Shown here piece by piece: positions 44,379 to 53,350 of a stretch of 64,000 nucleotides of DNA (within the stretch, counting starts at the first letter, position 1; each line of letters begins with the position of its first letter). Location of the stretch: positions 56,535 through 120,534 of the forward strand of contig CAMCUB010000006.1 of NCBI GenBank assembly GCA_945878845.1, in the 5' to 3' direction. Made by a program: the position numbers and the translations under genes. Source of the DNA: Erythrobacter sanguineus (GTDB lineage Bacteria > Pseudomonadota > Alphaproteobacteria > Sphingomonadales > Sphingomonadaceae). The notes under the pieces were generated by a model, which saw only the letters and a list, made by a program, of their open reading frames with translations, searched no databases and was not told the origin of the DNA.

Positions 44379-45575
44379 TCAGATCAGCTCAACGGCCACC
44401 GCGGTGGCTTCACCGCCGCCGATGCACAGGCTCGCGACGCCGCGCTTCTTGCCGTGCGCCTTCAGCGCCGCGATCAGCGTGACGATGATCCGCGTGCCGC
44501 TCGCGCCGATGGGGTGGCCGAGCGCGGTGCCGCCGCCGTTGACGTTGATCTTCTCGTGCGGAATGCCGAGGTCGCGCATCGCAAACATCGCGACGCAGGC
44601 GAAGGCCTCGTTGACCTCGAACAGGTCGACATCATCGACGCCCCAGCCAGCCTTCGCCAGCACCTTCTGGATCGCCGGGATCGGCGCGGTGGTGAACTGC
44701 GCAGGCGCCTGCGCATGAGCTGCGGTGGCGACCACGCGGGCGACCGGCGTCAGGCCCTTGGCCTCGGCGACGCTCGCACGGGTCAGCACCATTGCGGCGG
44801 CACCGTCCGAGATCGACGAGGAAGTCGCGGCGGTGATCGTCCCGTCCTTGGCGAAAGCGGGCTTCAGCTGCGGGATCTTGTCGGGGCGGCCCTTGCCGGG
44901 GGCCTCGTCATGCTCGACCACTACGTCGCCTGCGCGGGTGCTGACGGTCACCGGCACTACCTCGTCGGCAAAGGCGCCGCTGGCGATCGCCTTGTTGGCG
45001 CGGGCGAGGGATTCGATGGAATAGGCGTCCATCTCCTCGCGCGTCATCTGGTAGGCGTTGGCGGTTTCCTGCGCGAAGGTGCCCATCGCGCGGCCGGGCT
45101 CGTAGGCGTCCTCAAGGCCGTCCAAGAACATGTGGTCATAGGCGGTATCATGCCCGAGCCGGGCGCCCGAGCGGTGCTTCTTGAGGAGGTAGGGCGCATT
45201 GGTCATGCTCTCCATGCCGCCAGCGACGACCACGTCGATGGTGCCGCTGGCGAGGGCCTCTGCGCCCATGATCACGGTCTGCATGCCGGAGCCGCAGACC
45301 TTGTTGACCGTGGTCGCCTCGACCGAGAGCGGCAGGCCGGCCTTGATCGCCGCCTGACGCGCCGGGGCCTGGCCGAGACCAGCGGGGAGCACGCAGCCCA
45401 TATAGGCGCGGTCGATCTGATCGCCGGAGACGCCCGCGCGCTCGACCGCCGCCTTCACCGCCACCGCGCCGAGGTCGGTCGCCGAAGCGTCCGACAGCGC
45501 GCCCTGCATCGCGCCCATCGGGGTGCGGGCGTAGGAGAGGATCACAACCGGGTCGGCGGGGGAGAGCTGGGTCAT
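44379..45575 (-). CDS. Acetyl-CoA C-acyltransferase (thiolase)
   Basis: 398 residues. The acylation Cys is in VNKVCGSGMQ, the His in GGTALGHPIGASG, and the second Cys in LCIGGGEATA. The pentapeptide NEAF is present. PhaA-type degradative/biosynthetic thiolase joining or splitting acetoacetyl-CoA or longer 3-ketoacyl-CoA. ATG 45575 gives the usual MTQLSPADPVVIL start; the long open frame upstream on this strand is only antisense to the aldehyde dehydrogenase. Confidence 0.95.
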   Translation of the reverse strand: MTQLSPADPVVILSYARTPMGAMQGALSDASATDLGAVAVKAAVERAGVSGDQIDRAYMGCVLPAGLGQAPARQAAIKAGLPLSVEATTVNKVCGSGMQTVIMGAEALASGTIDVVVAGGMESMTNAPYLLKKHRSGARLGHDTAYDHMFLDGLEDAYEPGRAMGTFAQETANAYQMTREEMDAYSIESLARANKAIASGAFADEVVPVTVSTRAGDVVVEHDEAPGKGRPDKIPQLKPAFAKDGTITAATSSSISDGAAAMVLTRASVAEAKGLTPVARVVATAAHAQAPAQFTTAPIPAIQKVLAKAGWGVDDVDLFEVNEAFACVAMFAMRDLGIPHEKINVNGGGTALGHPIGASGTRIIVTLIAALKAHGKKRGVASLCIGGGEATAVAVELI

Positions 45576-45734
45576 GGCGAAGTCCTTGCGTAAGGGGGGA
45601 TTACCGGGCGCGATGTAATCATGGCAGGCGCGCATGGCAATCGCGAGGCTCCCATGCGCCTTGCGCCCGGGCGCGTATTCCGCAAGAACACGTCGCAAAT
45701 CAAAACGCATATGTCCGAATGGGAGAACGACATA
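45576..45734. promoter_or_regulatory. Divergent region between thiolase and aldehyde dehydrogenase
   Basis: 159 bases. It contains the perfect palindrome GCGCCCGGGCGC (45663-45674), flanked by CTTGCG (45660-45665) and CGCAAG (45681-45686). A dimeric repressor could bind here and control both genes. GGGAGAA at 45721-45727 is the ribosome site for ATG 45735. The regulator is not encoded in the window, so the role is inference. Confidence 0.35.
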
Positions 45735-47165
45735 ATGGCCGACGACCGCCGCGCTGAACTCGAGAGCCTGCTGGCGCGCCAACGCGCCGCCTTCACCGCC
45801 TCGCGCCCCGAGCCGCTGAGCGAGCGCAAGGACCGCATCCGCCGCGCGATGGCGCTGGTGAAGGAACATGGCGAGGCCTTCGCCAAGGCGATGAGCGCCG
45901 ATTTCGGCAATCGCTCGCACGCGCAATCGATGCTGACCGACATCGCCGCGACCGTCGGCGCGGGCAATCATGCGCTCAAGCACATTGATGGCTGGGCCAA
46001 GCCCGAGAAACGCAAGGTGCAGTTCCCGCTCGGGCTGATGGGCGCGCGCGCCGAGGTGCGTTACGAGCCCAAGGGTGTGATCGGCATCCTCAGCCCCTGG
46101 AATTTCCCGGTGCAGCTCGCTTTCGGGCCGCTGATGCAGGTGCTCGCCGCGGGCAACCGGGCGATGATCAAGCCGAGCGAATTCACCGAGCGCACCAGCG
46201 AACTGATGGCCGAACTCACCGCGCAATATTTCCAGCCCGAGGAGGTCGCGGTCATCACCGGCGGGCCGGAAGTGGCCGCGGCGTTCTCGTCGCTGCCCTT
46301 TGACCACCTCGTCTTCACCGGATCGACCGCGACGGGCCGCCGCGTGATGCAGGCGGCGGCGGCGAACCTTGTGCCGGTGACGCTCGAGCTGGGCGGCAAG
46401 TCGCCCGTCGTCCTGGGACGCAGTGCCGATTTCGCGCGTGCCGGTGAGCGCATCGCGATCGGCAAGATGATGAACGCAGGTCAGATCTGCCTTGCGCCGG
46501 ACTACCTGATGGTGCCCGAGGACAAGGCCGACGAGGCGGTCGCGGGCGTCACCGGCGCGGCGGCGGCGATGTATCCGCGCGTGCTCGACAATGACGACTA
46601 TGCCTCGATCGTCTCCGACCGCCATTTCGAGCGCCTGCAAGGCCTCGTCGAAGATGCCAAGGCCAAGGGCGCCGAGGTGATCGAGGTCAATCCGGCGGGC
46701 GAGGACTTCGGCAATGCCAACCAGCGCAAGATGCCGCTGACGGTGCTGCGCGGCGTCTCTGACGACATGACCGTGATGCAGGAGGAGATCTTCGGACCAC
46801 TGCTGCCGGTGATGACCTATAAGTCGGTCGATCAGGCGGTCGACTATATCAACGAGCATGACCGCCCGCTCGGCCTCTACTATTTCGGCGAGGACCGCGC
46901 CGAGCAGGAGCGGGTGCTGACCCGCACGATCTCGGGCGGGGTGACCACCAATGACGTGGTATTCCATGTCTCGATGGAGGATCTGCCCTTCGGCGGGGTC
47001 GGGCCTTCTGGGATGGGTTCATATCACGCCATCGAAGGCTTCCGCGAGTTCAGCCATGGCCGCGCGGTCTATCATCAGCCCAAGATCGACATTGCCAAGC
47101 TGGGCGGATTGAAACCCCCCTATGGCAAGGCGACCGAGGGTGCGGCGGCGCGGATGATGAAATGA
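45735..47165 (+). CDS. Coniferyl-aldehyde dehydrogenase-like NAD(P) aldehyde dehydrogenase
   Basis: 476 residues from ATG 45735 (GGGAGAA well placed; ATG 45711 is further upstream). Typical class-3/CALDH layout: GVIGILSPWNFPVQL and NRAMIKPSE for the cofactor, FTGSTATGRRVM, ELGGKSP and the catalytic Cys in NAGQICLAPDY. SMEDLPFGGVGPSGMGSYHAIEGF is the C-terminal block. It oxidises aromatic or medium-chain aldehydes. It starts divergently from thiolase and overlaps the next gene by four bases (ATGA). Confidence 0.92.
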   Translation: MADDRRAELESLLARQRAAFTASRPEPLSERKDRIRRAMALVKEHGEAFAKAMSADFGNRSHAQSMLTDIAATVGAGNHALKHIDGWAKPEKRKVQFPLGLMGARAEVRYEPKGVIGILSPWNFPVQLAFGPLMQVLAAGNRAMIKPSEFTERTSELMAELTAQYFQPEEVAVITGGPEVAAAFSSLPFDHLVFTGSTATGRRVMQAAAANLVPVTLELGGKSPVVLGRSADFARAGERIAIGKMMNAGQICLAPDYLMVPEDKADEAVAGVTGAAAAMYPRVLDNDDYASIVSDRHFERLQGLVEDAKAKGAEVIEVNPAGEDFGNANQRKMPLTVLRGVSDDMTVMQEEIFGPLLPVMTYKSVDQAVDYINEHDRPLGLYYFGEDRAEQERVLTRTISGGVTTNDVVFHVSMEDLPFGGVGPSGMGSYHAIEGFREFSHGRAVYHQPKIDIAKLGGLKPPYGKATEGAAARMMK

Positions 47166-48391
47166 AGCTGCTGGCCGCCGCGCTGGCGCTGACGCTTTCG
47201 GCTCCGATTGAGGCCGAGGCGCTGCCGGCATGGCGGCCCGTTGATGCCGCGACGGGGCAGATCGCCGACGTAGCCGGGCTCGAGCAGCTCGCGCGTGACT
47301 TTCCCGACAGCACCAGCGTGCGGCTGCGTCTGCTCAACGCGCAGCTGGAGGCGGGCGAGGGCGAGGGCGCGCTCGCCAGCCTGAGATGGCTTGCGGCGCG
47401 GGGACATGCTTTCAGTGAGCGGGCCAAGGCGCAGATTCCCGCACTGATCGGCCCCGCGCATGCGGAGGCCGCCCGCGATGCGATCGCGGGGGTGCCGCTG
47501 ATCATCGCGGCCAGCACTGTCTTCGACGAAATCCAAGCTGAGGCGGGACTGATCGAGAGCGTCATGGTCGCGGCCGATGGCGAGCGCGCCCTCGCCACAT
47601 CCGTGTCGAACCGCGCTATATATGTTCGTATGTCGCCGCGGGATTGGATGGTGACCGGCGTGCCCGGTGCATACGCGTTGTCAGGGACGGCATCTTCGTC
47701 CGATGGCGTGGTGGGCTGGATTGCATCGGCCAACATTAGCGGCGCTCCGGATGATGTCGGGCAGTTTACCGGGCTGATCGCCCTGACGCCTGTTCCAGGC
47801 AGAATGGACTACTTTCCCGCTCCCGCCGGGGCGGCGGTTTCCGACCTTGCCGTGGGGCCGGACCGGATGGTCTACGCCAGCGATCCGATTGGCGGCGCGG
47901 TTTACCGAACCCATCCGCGCATCGCATTGCTCGAGGCGTTGGTGCCCCCCGGCACCTTCCGCTCGCCGCAAGGACTGGCGGTGAGTGCGGACCGGACACG
48001 GCTCTACCTCAGCGACTATCGCTATGGGCTCGCCGTGATCGACCTCGCCAGCGGCGCGGTGACGCGGCTTGCCAGCGATGTGCCCGCCGCGCTCGACGGG
48101 GTGGACGGGCTGTGGCTCCACAAGGGCGAGCTCATCGCGGTCCAGAATGGCACCAGCCCGATGCGGATCAGCGCCTTCCGCCTGTCCGACGACGGAACGC
48201 GCATCATCGGCCACCGCGTGCTCGAACAGGCGCATCCGGATTGGACCGAGCCGCTGGGCGGGAGCATTGCCGACGGCGCGCTCTACTATGTCGCCACCGG
48301 GCAGTGGGATCGCTACGACAAGGGAGCCTTGCGCGATGGCGTGGAGCCGCTGCCCACGGTCATCCGCCGCTTGCCGCTTGGGCCTCGCTGA
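47162..48391 (+). CDS. Secreted propeller-like protein, function unknown
   Basis: 409 residues. Signal peptide MKLLAAALALTLSAPIEAEA; then a short helical TPR-like stretch (about 35-115), and a C-terminal two-thirds of repeated beta sheets with SMP-30/NHL-like blades: SDLAVGPDRMVYASD, PQGLAVSADRTRLYLSDY, DGVDGLWLHKGELIAVQ. These resemble calcium-dependent lactonase or strictosidine-synthase propellers, but no metal-binding set is clear. It is coupled to the aldehyde dehydrogenase, so it may act on a related compound in the periplasm. Confidence 0.65.
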   Translation: MKLLAAALALTLSAPIEAEALPAWRPVDAATGQIADVAGLEQLARDFPDSTSVRLRLLNAQLEAGEGEGALASLRWLAARGHAFSERAKAQIPALIGPAHAEAARDAIAGVPLIIAASTVFDEIQAEAGLIESVMVAADGERALATSVSNRAIYVRMSPRDWMVTGVPGAYALSGTASSSDGVVGWIASANISGAPDDVGQFTGLIALTPVPGRMDYFPAPAGAAVSDLAVGPDRMVYASDPIGGAVYRTHPRIALLEALVPPGTFRSPQGLAVSADRTRLYLSDYRYGLAVIDLASGAVTRLASDVPAALDGVDGLWLHKGELIAVQNGTSPMRISAFRLSDDGTRIIGHRVLEQAHPDWTEPLGGSIADGALYYVATGQWDRYDKGALRDGVEPLPTVIRRLPLGPR

Positions 48392-48511
48392 CTGGGACAG
48401 CCCGTCGCAACCTCTGTTCGATTTCCTGCAACATCCCTAAGGGGTTTTCCCCGAGTCGCAGGCTTGCGCGGTGCGCGCGACAGGCCTAGGGCGACCGACG
48501 GGATTAATAGC
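48392..48511 (+). promoter_or_regulatory. Leader region of the nuo operon
   Basis: 120 bases between the propeller gene and nuoA; the only gap large enough for the main nuo promoter. It holds GGGGTTTTCCCC (48441-48452), a small hairpin, and CGGGA about eight bases before the TTG start. No convincing -35/-10 pair is visible to me. Confidence 0.3.
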
Positions 48512-48898
48512 TTGGACATCGTCGTGATCGACCTCAGTCAGTATCTGCCGATACTGTTATTCGTGCTGGTTGCCTTCGGGCTATCGGTGCTCTTCGTCGT
48601 GGCACCGATGGCGGTCTCGCGCCTGACCGGCACGCATAATCCCGATGCCGAGAAGCTTTCGGAATATGAATGCGGCTTCCCCGCCTTCGAGGACGCGCGC
48701 AGCCAGTTCGACGTGCGCTTCTACCTCGTCGCGATCAGCTTCATCGTCTTCGATCTCGAAGCCGCCTTCCTGTTCCCCTGGGCGGTCAGCCTCGGCGAGA
48801 CGGGCTGGGTGGGCTGGAGCGGCATGATGGTGTTCCTGTTCATCCTCGCGGTGGGCCTCGCTTATGAATGGAAGAAAGGGGCGTTGGACTGGGAATGA
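48512..48898 (+). CDS. nuoA: NADH-quinone oxidoreductase subunit A
   Basis: 128 residues from TTG 48512 (GTG 48524 is an alternative). Three membrane helices; the conserved loop [23 protein letters not shown] contains the Cys that marks NuoA/ND3. The C-terminal [11 protein letters not shown] and [11 protein letters not shown] are typical. It lies in the membrane arm next to the quinone site of complex I. It overlaps nuoB by four bases (ATGA). First gene of the operon. Confidence 0.93.
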   Translation: MDIVVIDLSQYLPILLFVLVAFGLSVLFVVAPMAVSRLTGTHNPDAEKLSEYECGFPAFEDARSQFDVRFYLVAISFIVFDLEAAFLFPWAVSLGETGWVGWSGMMVFLFILAVGLAYEWKKGALDWE

Positions 48899-49473
48899 AT
48901 AACATCGTTTCTCCTCCCCAAGGGCTCCCCGACATCTCGAAGCTGACCACCGCGGTAGGCGGCGAGGTTCGCGCGCCTGATGCGGATTTCTTCAAGTCGC
49001 TTCAGACTGAGGTCACCGATAAGGGCTTCCTCGTCACCTCGACCGAGGAGCTGTTCCAATGGGCGCGCACCGGCTCGCTGTGGTGGATGACCTTCGGCCT
49101 TGCATGCTGCGCGGTCGAGATGATCCACGTCAACATGCCGCGCTACGACATGGAGCGCTTCGGCGCCGCGCCGCGCGCTTCACCGCGCCAGTCGGACGTG
49201 ATGATCGTCGCGGGCACGCTGTGCAACAAGATGGCCCCGGCGCTGCGCAAGGTCTACGACCAGATGTCGGACCCCAAATACGTCATCTCGATGGGCAGCT
49301 GCGCCAATGGCGGTGGCTATTACCATTACAGCTATTCGGTGGTGCGCGGCTGCGACCGCATCGTGCCGGTCGACATCTACGTCCCCGGCTGCCCTCCGAC
49401 CGCCGAGGCGCTGCTCTACGGCGTCATGCAATTGCAGCGCAAAATCCGCCGCGTCGGGACGATTGAGCGGTGA
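48895..49473 (+). CDS. nuoB: NADH-quinone oxidoreductase subunit B
   Basis: 192 residues. Ligands of cluster N2 are visible in [22 protein letters not shown] and [14 protein letters not shown]. NuoB holds the terminal [4Fe-4S] that reduces quinone. ATG 48895 overlaps the nuoA stop; the stop overlaps the next, non-nuo gene by four bases. Confidence 0.97.
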   Translation: MNNIVSPPQGLPDISKLTTAVGGEVRAPDADFFKSLQTEVTDKGFLVTSTEELFQWARTGSLWWMTFGLACCAVEMIHVNMPRYDMERFGAAPRASPRQSDVMIVAGTLCNKMAPALRKVYDQMSDPKYVISMGSCANGGGYYHYSYSVVRGCDRIVPVDIYVPGCPPTAEALLYGVMQLQRKIRRVGTIER

Positions 49474-50009
49474 GAGTGGTGCTTTTCTCCGGTCTGGCGG
49501 CTGTAGCTGCGCTGGCATCGCCCGCCAGCGCGCAGGAAGCTGCGGCGTGGGCGCGCTTTTCCGCACCCAGCGCGCTGTTTTTGGTCGAAGTGCCGTGCTC
49601 GGCTGAGGAGGTCGCGCGCGTCGCCCAGCTTCCGGGCGATGTCGGGGTTGGCACGTCGTTCGAACCCGCCAACCGCGTGATGTGCCTGGCCGGTGACTGG
49701 CTCTACATGGCCGCAGTTCTGACCGATGCGTCGGTGGCGGCGGGCGACACGCGCATGTTCGATCTGATCCGCAATGCGGTTCTGGCCCAGAACGCAGCCA
49801 CCTCCGTCCCGCGCGACCTGACCATCGACGGCCGCCGCGCCTTCATCAACCGCGAGATCAAGGACGGCATCGTCGCCGATGCCGGATTCGTCGAGGTCAA
49901 CAAGACCACGATCATCCTCATTTCCTCCGGCGGGACAGCCCGACAGGATGTCGACGCCAACGCCGCGCTCGACCGTTTTGCCCAATCGCTCAGGATCACG
50001 GCGCCATGA
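49470..50009 (+). CDS. Secreted protein of unknown function inside the nuo operon
   Basis: 179 residues. Sec signal peptide ending ASPASAQ (about 22), then a compact alpha/beta domain with two Cys (EVPCSAE and RVMCLAG) that could be disulfide-linked in the periplasm. No family recognised. It has four-base overlaps on both sides, with nuoB (GTGA) and nuoC (ATGA), so it is translated as part of the operon. Complex I itself has no secreted subunit of this kind. Confidence 0.75.
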   Translation: MRVVLFSGLAAVAALASPASAQEAAAWARFSAPSALFLVEVPCSAEEVARVAQLPGDVGVGTSFEPANRVMCLAGDWLYMAAVLTDASVAAGDTRMFDLIRNAVLAQNAATSVPRDLTIDGRRAFINREIKDGIVADAGFVEVNKTTIILISSGGTARQDVDANAALDRFAQSLRITAP

Positions 50010-50650
50010 CCGTCCGCCACTCCGCCCCCAGATTCGCCTCCAACGAAGGCGTGATCGACACCATCAGCGAGACCATTTCGGTCTGGCTGATCGACGCTGC
50101 CGAAGCCCACGGCGAGGTGATCTTCCGCGTTGAGCGCGACGCGATCCCGCGCGTGCTGGCAATTCTGCGCGATGATCACGCCTACCAGCAGCTCATGGAA
50201 ATCGCCGGGGCCGACTACCCCTCGCGGCCTGAGCGCTTCGAAGTCGTCTACATGCTCCAGAGCCTGACCAAGAACCACCGTGTCATGGTCAAGTGCTCGG
50301 CCTCGGAAGACACCCCGGTGCCGACCGTCACGACGCTGTGGCCGAACGCCGGTTGGCTCGAGCGCGAGGTGTTCGACATGTTCGGCGTGACCTTCGCGGG
50401 CAACCCGGACCTCAGGCGCATCCTCACCGATTACGGCTTCGAAGGGCACCCGTTCCGCAAGGACTTCCCCGTCACCGGCTACACCGAACTGCGCTATTCC
50501 GAGGAGGAAAAGCGCGTGGTGTACGAGCCGGTCGTGCTGGCGCAGGAAATGCGGACCTTCGATTTCCTCTCGCCCTGGGAAGGCGCAGATTACGTGCTGC
50601 CGGGTGACGAGAAAGCTCCCCCCAAGCCGGAAGGGGAGGCCAAGAAATGA
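50006..50650 (+). CDS. nuoC: NADH-quinone oxidoreductase subunit C
   Basis: 214 residues. The 30-kDa subunit motif [22 protein letters not shown] and the following [14 protein letters not shown] are clear. It is a separate gene, not fused to nuoD as in enterobacteria. Peripheral arm subunit. The overlap ATGA joins it to nuoD. Confidence 0.96.
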   Translation: MTVRHSAPRFASNEGVIDTISETISVWLIDAAEAHGEVIFRVERDAIPRVLAILRDDHAYQQLMEIAGADYPSRPERFEVVYMLQSLTKNHRVMVKCSASEDTPVPTVTTLWPNAGWLEREVFDMFGVTFAGNPDLRRILTDYGFEGHPFRKDFPVTGYTELRYSEEEKRVVYEPVVLAQEMRTFDFLSPWEGADYVLPGDEKAPPKPEGEAKK

Positions 50651-51858
50651 GCATCACCCAGGAAGAATCGCCCACCACCGAGGGCGAGGTCATCACCAAC
50701 TACACGATCAACTTCGGCCCCCAGCACCCGGCCGCGCACGGCGTGCTGCGCATGGTGATGGAGCTTGATGGCGAGGTGATCGAGCGGATCGACCCGCATG
50801 TCGGCCTGCTCCACCGCGGCACCGAAAAGCTGATCGAGCAGAAGACCTACCTTCAGGCGCTGCCCTATTTCGACCGGCTCGATTACTGCTCGCCGCTGGC
50901 GATGGAGCATTCCTATGTGCTCGCGATCGAGAAGGTCTTGAACCTCGAAGTGCCGATCCGCGCGCAATATCTGCGCGTGCTGTTCGCCGAGCTCACCCGC
51001 ATCTGCAACCACATGCTCAACATGGGCGCGCATATCCTCGATGTCGGCGCGTTCACGCCGAACCTGTGGATCATGGACCTGCGCGAGGATTGCCTCAACT
51101 TTTTCGAACGGGCGAGCGGCGCGCGGATGCACAGCGCCTATTTCCGCCCGGGCGGCGTCCATCAGGACGTGCCGGAGAAGCTGTTGGTCGACATCGGCGA
51201 CTGGCTCGACAACCGCTTCTTCCAGCTGTTCGAGGACGCGATGAGCCTCGTGGTCGACAACCGCATCTTCAAGCAGCGCAATGTCGATATCGCCGTGGTG
51301 AGCCGCGAGGACGCGATTGCCTGGGGCTTCTCGGGCCCGATGATCCGTGCCGCTGGCATCCCGTGGGATCTGCGCAAGAGCCAGCCTTACGACGTCTATG
51401 ACCGCATGGAATTCGACATTCCGGTCGGCACCAACTCGGATTGCTACGACCGCTTCATGGTGCGCGTGAAGGAAGTCTACGAGAGCGCCAAGATCATCCG
51501 CCAGTGCCTGCGCGACATGCCCACCGGGCCGATCGCCAGCAGCGACACCAAGGTTTCGCCCCCCAAGCGCGGCGAGATGAAGCAGTCGATGGAAGCGCTG
51601 ATCCACCACTTCAAGCTCTACACCGAAGGCTTCCACGTGCCTGCGGGCGAGGTCTACGTCGCGACCGAAAGCCCCAAGGGCGAATTCGGCGTCTATCTCG
51701 TCAGCGACGGCACCAACAAGCCCTACCGCTGCAAGATCCGCCCCACGGCCTTCTCGCACCTTCAGGCGATGGACTTCATGTCCAAGGGCCACATGCTCCC
51801 CGACGCGACCGCCATTCTGGGCGCGATCGACGTGGTGTTCGGGGAGTGTGACCGGTGA
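50647..51858 (+). CDS. nuoD: NADH-quinone oxidoreductase subunit D
   Basis: 403 residues. [13 protein letters not shown] is the N-terminal 49-kDa signature with the His and Asp/Tyr that help reduce quinone, and the C-terminal DVVFGECDR is typical. Forms the quinone cavity with NuoB. Its stop overlaps the start of a non-nuo gene (GTGA). Confidence 0.97.
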   Translation: MSITQEESPTTEGEVITNYTINFGPQHPAAHGVLRMVMELDGEVIERIDPHVGLLHRGTEKLIEQKTYLQALPYFDRLDYCSPLAMEHSYVLAIEKVLNLEVPIRAQYLRVLFAELTRICNHMLNMGAHILDVGAFTPNLWIMDLREDCLNFFERASGARMHSAYFRPGGVHQDVPEKLLVDIGDWLDNRFFQLFEDAMSLVVDNRIFKQRNVDIAVVSREDAIAWGFSGPMIRAAGIPWDLRKSQPYDVYDRMEFDIPVGTNSDCYDRFMVRVKEVYESAKIIRQCLRDMPTGPIASSDTKVSPPKRGEMKQSMEALIHHFKLYTEGFHVPAGEVYVATESPKGEFGVYLVSDGTNKPYRCKIRPTAFSHLQAMDFMSKGHMLPDATAILGAIDVVFGECDR

Positions 51859-52187
51859 GCCGTCTCGCCATCGCCGAGCAGATGATCGCGCACTACAACG
51901 CGCAGGATGCCGACGCCTATGTCGCGCTGATGACCGAGGATGCTTGCGAGGCGGGCTATCGCGGCGCGGTGATCCGCGAAGGGCGCGAAGGCACTCGGGC
52001 TGGCCTGAAGGCAATGTTCGCCGAGTTTCCCGAGAACCGCGCCGAGATCATCACAGGCTACGAACTGGGCGAATTCGCCGTGCTGCACGAGCGGGTGTTC
52101 CGGTCGGCCGCGGCAGAGCCGTTCGAAGTCATGTCCGTCTATTCCTTCGAGGGCGATCTTTGCTCTCGCGTGGAGTTCATCCGCTAA
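51855..52187 (+). CDS. SnoaL/NTF2-like protein inside the nuo operon
   Basis: 110 residues. The pattern [25 protein letters not shown] followed by [23 protein letters not shown] and a sheet-rich end matches the NTF2/SnoaL cone fold, a small alpha+beta fold used for diverse reactions and binding. Function unknown. GTG 51855 overlaps nuoD by four bases; TAATG joins it to nuoE, so it is tightly in the operon. Confidence 0.8.
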   Translation: MSRLAIAEQMIAHYNAQDADAYVALMTEDACEAGYRGAVIREGREGTRAGLKAMFAEFPENRAEIITGYELGEFAVLHERVFRSAAAEPFEVMSVYSFEGDLCSRVEFIR

Positions 52188-52855
52188 TGGCTGACCGCAC
52201 CCCCGCTCCCGACACCCCCGAACTGCGCGCTCGCTGGAGCGCCTTCGCGTGGACGCCGGAGAACAAGAAAACCGCCGATTGGCATATCGCCAAGTATCCG
52301 GAAGGCCGCCAGCGCTCGGCGGTGATGCCGCTGCTCGATCTCGCCCAGCGGCAGGTTGGGGCGGAGACCGATACACAGGGCTGGCTGCCGCTGCCGGTGA
52401 TCGAATATGTCGCGCAATATCTCGGCATGCCGGTGATCCGCGTGCTCGAGGTCGCCAGCTTCTACTTCATGTATAACCTGAAACCCGTCGGCAAATTCCA
52501 CGTGCAGGTGTGCGGCACCACGCCCTGCATGCTGCGCGGCTCGGACGACATCATGACCGCCTGCAAGAAGCGCGGGATGGTGAAGGGCGGGGTTTCGGCC
52601 GATGGTCTGTGGACCCTCACCGAGGTCGAATGCATGGGCAATTGCGCCACCGCGCCGATGGTCCAGATCAACGACGACAATTACGAGGATCTGACCCCCG
52701 AGCGCTTGGACGCGGTCCTTGATGCGCTGGCCGCAGGCGAGACGCCCAAGGCTGGCACGCAGGAGCCGGGCCGCCACACCTCCGAGCCTGCGGGCGGACC
52801 GACCACACTCACCGCGATGGTCGATGCCAACCACGATTACCGGGGGGAATGGTGA
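52187..52855 (+). CDS. nuoE: NADH-quinone oxidoreductase subunit E
   Basis: 222 residues. Thioredoxin-like [2Fe-2S] protein; cluster Cys are in CGTTPCMLRG and CMGNCATAP. It is longer than E. coli NuoE through a C-terminal tail (TPKAGTQEPGRHTSEPAGG...DYRGEW), as in other alphaproteobacteria. It partners NuoF. ATG 52187 shares its A with the TAA of the upstream gene. Confidence 0.95.
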   Translation: MADRTPAPDTPELRARWSAFAWTPENKKTADWHIAKYPEGRQRSAVMPLLDLAQRQVGAETDTQGWLPLPVIEYVAQYLGMPVIRVLEVASFYFMYNLKPVGKFHVQVCGTTPCMLRGSDDIMTACKKRGMVKGGVSADGLWTLTEVECMGNCATAPMVQINDDNYEDLTPERLDAVLDALAAGETPKAGTQEPGRHTSEPAGGPTTLTAMVDANHDYRGEW

Positions 52856-53025
52856 TGGCCAACAAGACTGACCTTGGCATGGGCCTTGTCGGGCTGATCT
52901 TTTTTGCGATCGGCCTCGTCAACTTTCTTCAGGGCGATGGCTGGGTCGTTTGGGCGATCCTGGGTGTCATCTGCGGCGGGGTTGGCGCGGCGCGCAAGTT
53001 GATGGCGGGCAAGTCGGACCGATGA
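52855..53025 (+). CDS. Small membrane protein 1 between nuoE and nuoF
   Basis: 56 residues from ATG 52855, which shares TGATG with the nuoE stop. Two probable helices: GLVGLIFFAIGLVNFLQ and WVVWAILGVICGGVGA, then a basic end ARKLMAGKSDR. No family recognised. Its stop overlaps the next ATG (ATGA). Evidence is overlap-coupled arrangement and a purely hydrophobic design. Confidence 0.62.
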   Translation: MANKTDLGMGLVGLIFFAIGLVNFLQGDGWVVWAILGVICGGVGAARKLMAGKSDR

Positions 53026-53165
53026 CCGCTGTCATCTCCCTCCTCGGCGCGGTGCTGCTGGCGTTCATCGCCTACAAGCTCCTGATGGGCGTGATCCGCA
53101 TCGGCGTGATCATCCTCATCATCGCCGTGCTCTACGGCATGTGGAGCGGAGGGGCCTTCGCATGA
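53022..53165 (+). CDS. Small membrane protein 2 between nuoE and nuoF
   Basis: 47 residues from ATG 53022. Nearly all hydrophobic: TAVISLLGAVLLAFIAYKLL and IRIGVIILIIAVLYGMW, so two helices or one long hairpin, with no basic tail. ATGA overlaps join it to the genes on both sides. Nothing recognisable by family; its length is that of a small complex subunit or a regulator peptide. Confidence 0.6.
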   Translation: MTAVISLLGAVLLAFIAYKLLMGVIRIGVIILIIAVLYGMWSGGAFA

Positions 53166-53350
53166 ACCCGGTGACGCTGCTCCTCGCGATCCTCGGCCTC
53201 ACCGGCTTTGCGCTGGGCGCGGTGCTGACCGCGACCGGCCCGCTCGAGATGGGCGTGATCATCATGGGGCTCGGCCTCGTGTTCCAGACAATTTCGCTGG
53301 TGCGCATCAAGCGCGCCAAACAAAGGGATGGCAGCAATGCTGGCGGATAA
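53162..53350 (+). CDS. Small membrane protein 3 between nuoE and nuoF
   Basis: 62 residues from ATG 53162. Two helices ([19 protein letters not shown] and [19 protein letters not shown]) and a basic end [16 protein letters not shown]. Third of three consecutive tiny membrane genes. It overlaps the preceding gene by four bases and its 3' end runs over the nuoF start (53337). Function unknown. Confidence 0.62.
   Translation: MNPVTLLLAILGLTGFALGAVLTATGPLEMGVIIMGLGLVFQTISLVRIKRAKQRDGSNAGG

Noticed and set aside
45576..46967. Upstream extension of the thiolase frame (minus strand)
   Set aside because: Antisense to the aldehyde dehydrogenase gene; the thiolase family start is at 45575.
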